NCBI GenBank assembly: GCA_902803185.1
Contig: CADCOV010000142.1
Location: 1-7,072, forward strand
DNA length: 7,072 nt
Direction: 5' to 3'
Origin: an uncultured Eubacteriales bacterium
GTDB taxonomy: Bacteria; Bacillota; Clostridia; Peptostreptococcales; Anaerovoracaceae
Positions 5,665 through 7,072 of the stretch are shown here, one piece after another. How positions within the stretch are numbered: the stretch's first letter is position 1; every line of letters starts with the position of its first letter. The translations under genes were made by a program, and so were the position numbers. Below the pieces are notes generated by a model. The model worked only from the letters and a program-made list of their open reading frames with translations, was not told the DNA's origin and made no database searches.

Positions 5665-6816
5665 TCATTCCCCATGTGCGGCGAGCCACGCGGCGATCCC
5701 CTCCGACATCTGCAGGAAGGCCATCAAAGCCCCCGCGCCGGCGGCGTCCGCCTGCTCCACCTTGAACTCGAAGCCCTCGCCGCCCAGCAGCTCGTCGTAG
5801 AAGTCGTGCTCCTTCTCCGCCTTCAGCAAAAGCTGCAGGGACCCGTCCGGATCGCAGCCCTCGAACGGCGGCGTCATCAGGTCCTCCGCGCTCTCCTCGG
5901 CGCCGATCAGGATCTCCAGCCTGGCCTTGGCGTAGCAGCTGTCCCGGAGCATCTTCTCCGCCGGCATGGAGAGCGGCCTCCTCAGCATCCCGCCGCTGAA
6001 GCCCGCTGCCCACTCGGCCATGGCCCCGTACTCCTGCTGCCAGCTCTCCGCGAAGAAGGTCGGCACCCCCGCCGTGCAGTTCCGTTCGAACCCGGCCCGG
6101 ATGTAGGCGTAGGCAGCCGCACTGAAGTCCCAGTCCGGCGCGGCCACGACCTCGCCGAAGCCCTCCAGGAACGCCGCACCGTCGCCGCCCCGGATCAGGA
6201 CCGGCAGCAGCACCGCTGCGGTGTTGGCCAGGTACATCGGGTCCACGGTGTCGTCCAGGCTGATGACCGGATAGTCGTTCTCCTGGGCATCCTGCGCGAT
6301 CACGGTGCTCCCCCGTCCGCAGACGGCGTAGACCCTGGAGTGCTCCTCGCTCTCCAGGACGTTCCCCGGCACGTTCCTGCCGTTCTCAAAGACGAAGCGC
6401 TTGACCGTCGCATAGGCGCAGCGCAGGAGCAGATCCTCCGCGCCGGCGGTCACCGCCAGCTGCACGCAGCGCCTCCCCTCCAGCTTCTCGAACAGGTCGC
6501 CGTACCAGGACGGGGAAAAGGTCGGTTCACAGACGATCACCTCCGGCCTGCCCTCCTCCGCCGGGACCGCCGCTAGGGCGGCCCGGATCGCCAAAGCCTC
6601 CTGCCTGCCCGCGGTGATCACGACGCAGTCGCTGCTCTCCGCGATCTCATCGGCGAAGTCCTTGAGGGGCGCCAGCAGCGCCACGTCCTTCTTCATCACG
6701 GAATCCTTGATCCAGTGGGTGCGCCAAAGGGCGTCCAGCGCCGGCCCGGAAGCCTTCTGGGCCTCCTCCAGCGTCGATCCCTTGATGTTCTGTCTGCTCA
6801 ATATCTCAACAAGCAT
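5665..6816 (-). CDS. Degenerate glucose-6-phosphate isomerase-like protein, probably non-catalytic as an isomerase
   Basis: The 383-residue protein (from the ATG at 6816) follows the order of landmarks of clostridial glucose-6-phosphate isomerase as I recall it, with much sequence drift. [18 protein letters not shown] (64-81) stands where Pgi has its GIGGS-YLGARA sugar-phosphate loop. [10 protein letters not shown]...[13 protein letters not shown] (91-116) matches the next strand and helix. [11 protein letters not shown] (118-128) replaces the SKSGTTTE loop. [27 protein letters not shown] (186-212) stands for [36 protein letters not shown] (237-246) matches AAIRNILYRK, and [10 protein letters not shown] (267-276) stands for SEWWKQLFGESEG. 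The phosphate-loop Ser/Thr, the VGGR Arg and the catalytic Glu of GESEG all appear lost, and the protein is about 65 residues short of a usual clostridial Pgi. It is intact, with AGGAGG 6 bases before its ATG and its own promoter, so it is expressed and under selection rather than a dead gene. A binding, scaffolding or new catalytic role is possible. The ATG at 6873 lies in the -35 box and is rejected. Confidence 0.68.
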   Translation of the reverse strand: [383 protein letters not shown]

Positions 6817-6844
6817 GTGTAGCCTCCTAAAGCGTTCTGCTCCC

Positions 6845-6873
6845 AGTATACTACAGGCGGGCCGCCGGGGCAA
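6845..6873 (-). promoter_or_regulatory. Predicted promoter of the isomerase-like gene
   Basis: On the minus strand TTGCCC (6873-6868) and TATACT (6850-6845) are 17 bases apart, 28 bases upstream of the ATG at 6816. The predicted start near 6838 gives a short leader holding TTAGGAGG. This also rules out a start at 6873. Confidence 0.65.
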
Positions 6874-6901
6874 ACGGAAAGGTGGGGGTGGGGCGGCAGG
6901 G
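6867..6901 (+). other. G-rich run with quadruplex potential
   Basis: Four runs of three or more G occur at 6867-6870, 6884-6888, 6890-6893 and 6899-6901, the first loop being long (13 bases). The stretch overlaps and lies just upstream of the -35 box of the isomerase-like gene. Quadruplex formation is a possibility only. Confidence 0.35.
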
Positions 6902-6977
6902 CTTGGCGCTCAGCGCAAACTGAAAAAACTCGGCGTTTGAGCGCACAAAGGAAGGCGAATCGCACTTTTGCGCCAAG
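6902..6977. repeat. Nested inverted repeats in non-coding DNA
   Basis: CTTGGCGC (6902-6909) is the exact complement of GCGCCAAG (6970-6977). Inside it, GCGCTCA (6906-6912) pairs with TGAGCGC (6938-6944), and AAAC (6917-6920) can pair with GTTT (6935-6938). The two outer pairings share bases 6906-6909 and are mutually exclusive. GCGCA-like words recur through the stretch. No gene is seen on either strand. It may belong to the adjacent element end or to an unrecognised structured RNA. Confidence 0.4.
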
Positions 6978-6984
6978 TCGGCGG

Positions 6985-7072
6985 CAATCAGAACCACCAG
7001 TTGAACTGGTGGTTTGCACAAGCCCTAAAAGGGCATGTTACTAGCAGCGTCTTAAGGCGCACTGAAGGTTCC
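6985..7072. mobile_element. Hairpin cluster, probable end of an IS200/IS605-like element (cut by window edge)
   Basis: Three hairpins follow each other closely. AACCACCAGT-TGA-ACTGGTGGTT (6992-7014) has a perfect 10-bp stem, GCCCT-AAA-AGGGC (7022-7034) a perfect 5-bp stem, and GCGTC-TTAA-GGCGC (7047-7060) a 5-bp stem with one G-T pair. Subterminal imperfect or perfect hairpins of this kind are what the Y1 transposase TnpA recognises as single-stranded ends in the IS200/IS605 family, and this general hairpin arrangement resembles element ends I associate with gut clostridia. No transposase or TnpB frame is inside the window, and the exact boundary and left/right identity cannot be fixed. The left boundary at 6985 is a guess. 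Alternatives are a structured RNA or a REP-like intergenic repeat. Confidence 0.42.

Noticed and set aside
6817..6873. Isomerase-like start at the ATG at 6873, adding 19 residues
   Set aside because: That ATG overlaps the -35 box of the predicted promoter, while TTAGGAGG sits 6 bases before the ATG at 6816.
6798..7019. A 73-codon minus-strand open frame across the right-end non-coding region
   Set aside because: It runs through the hairpins and the promoter of the isomerase-like gene and shows no recognisable protein pattern or good ribosome binding site.
6902..7060. CRISPR array or tRNA genes in the repeat-rich right end
   Set aside because: The repeats are inverted, not regularly spaced direct repeats, and no cloverleaf or conserved tRNA arm sequence is visible.

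Overview
The window looks like chromosomal DNA from a high-GC anaerobic Firmicute of the Clostridia. The evidence is consistent AGGAGG-type ribosome binding sites, sigma-A-type promoters in AT-rich gaps, a butyrate-pathway 3-hydroxybutyryl-CoA dehydrogenase of clostridial type, and a Rex-type operator in front of it. The species cannot be named from this sequence.

Layout, left to right. (1) The 5' part of a GtrA-family membrane protein gene on the minus strand runs off the left edge (1-176). (2) A gap with two divergent promoters separates it from a plus-strand gene for a leaderless serine hydrolase of the class A beta-lactamase fold (325-1107). (3) A hairpin that can serve as a terminator in both directions lies between that gene and a convergent minus-strand CtpE-like P-type cation ATPase (1177-3558). 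(4) Upstream of the ATPase, on the same strand, is an EamA/DMT-family transporter (3653-4525). (5) Next is hbd, 3-hydroxybutyryl-CoA dehydrogenase (4671-5516), with its own terminator, promoter, Rex-like operator and structured leader. (6) Next is a 383-residue protein (5665-6816) that reads as a highly degenerate relative of glucose-6-phosphate isomerase with its active-site motifs lost. (7) The last 200 bases are non-coding and dense in inverted repeats. They probably include the end of an IS200/IS605-like element whose body lies beyond the right edge.

Functionally this is mostly a row of single-gene units, each with its own promoter, rather than one operon. Only hbd belongs to a recognisable pathway (acetoacetyl-CoA to 3-hydroxybutyryl-CoA in butyrate formation). 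Its operator suggests redox control through NADH/NAD+, yet its dinucleotide-binding loop looks adapted to NADP(H). I see no multi-gene novel system, CRISPR array, tRNA or rRNA. The best leads are the degenerate isomerase, the Rex-hbd arrangement with the altered cofactor loop, a promoter that appears to sit inside the hbd terminator, and the hairpin cluster at the right end.
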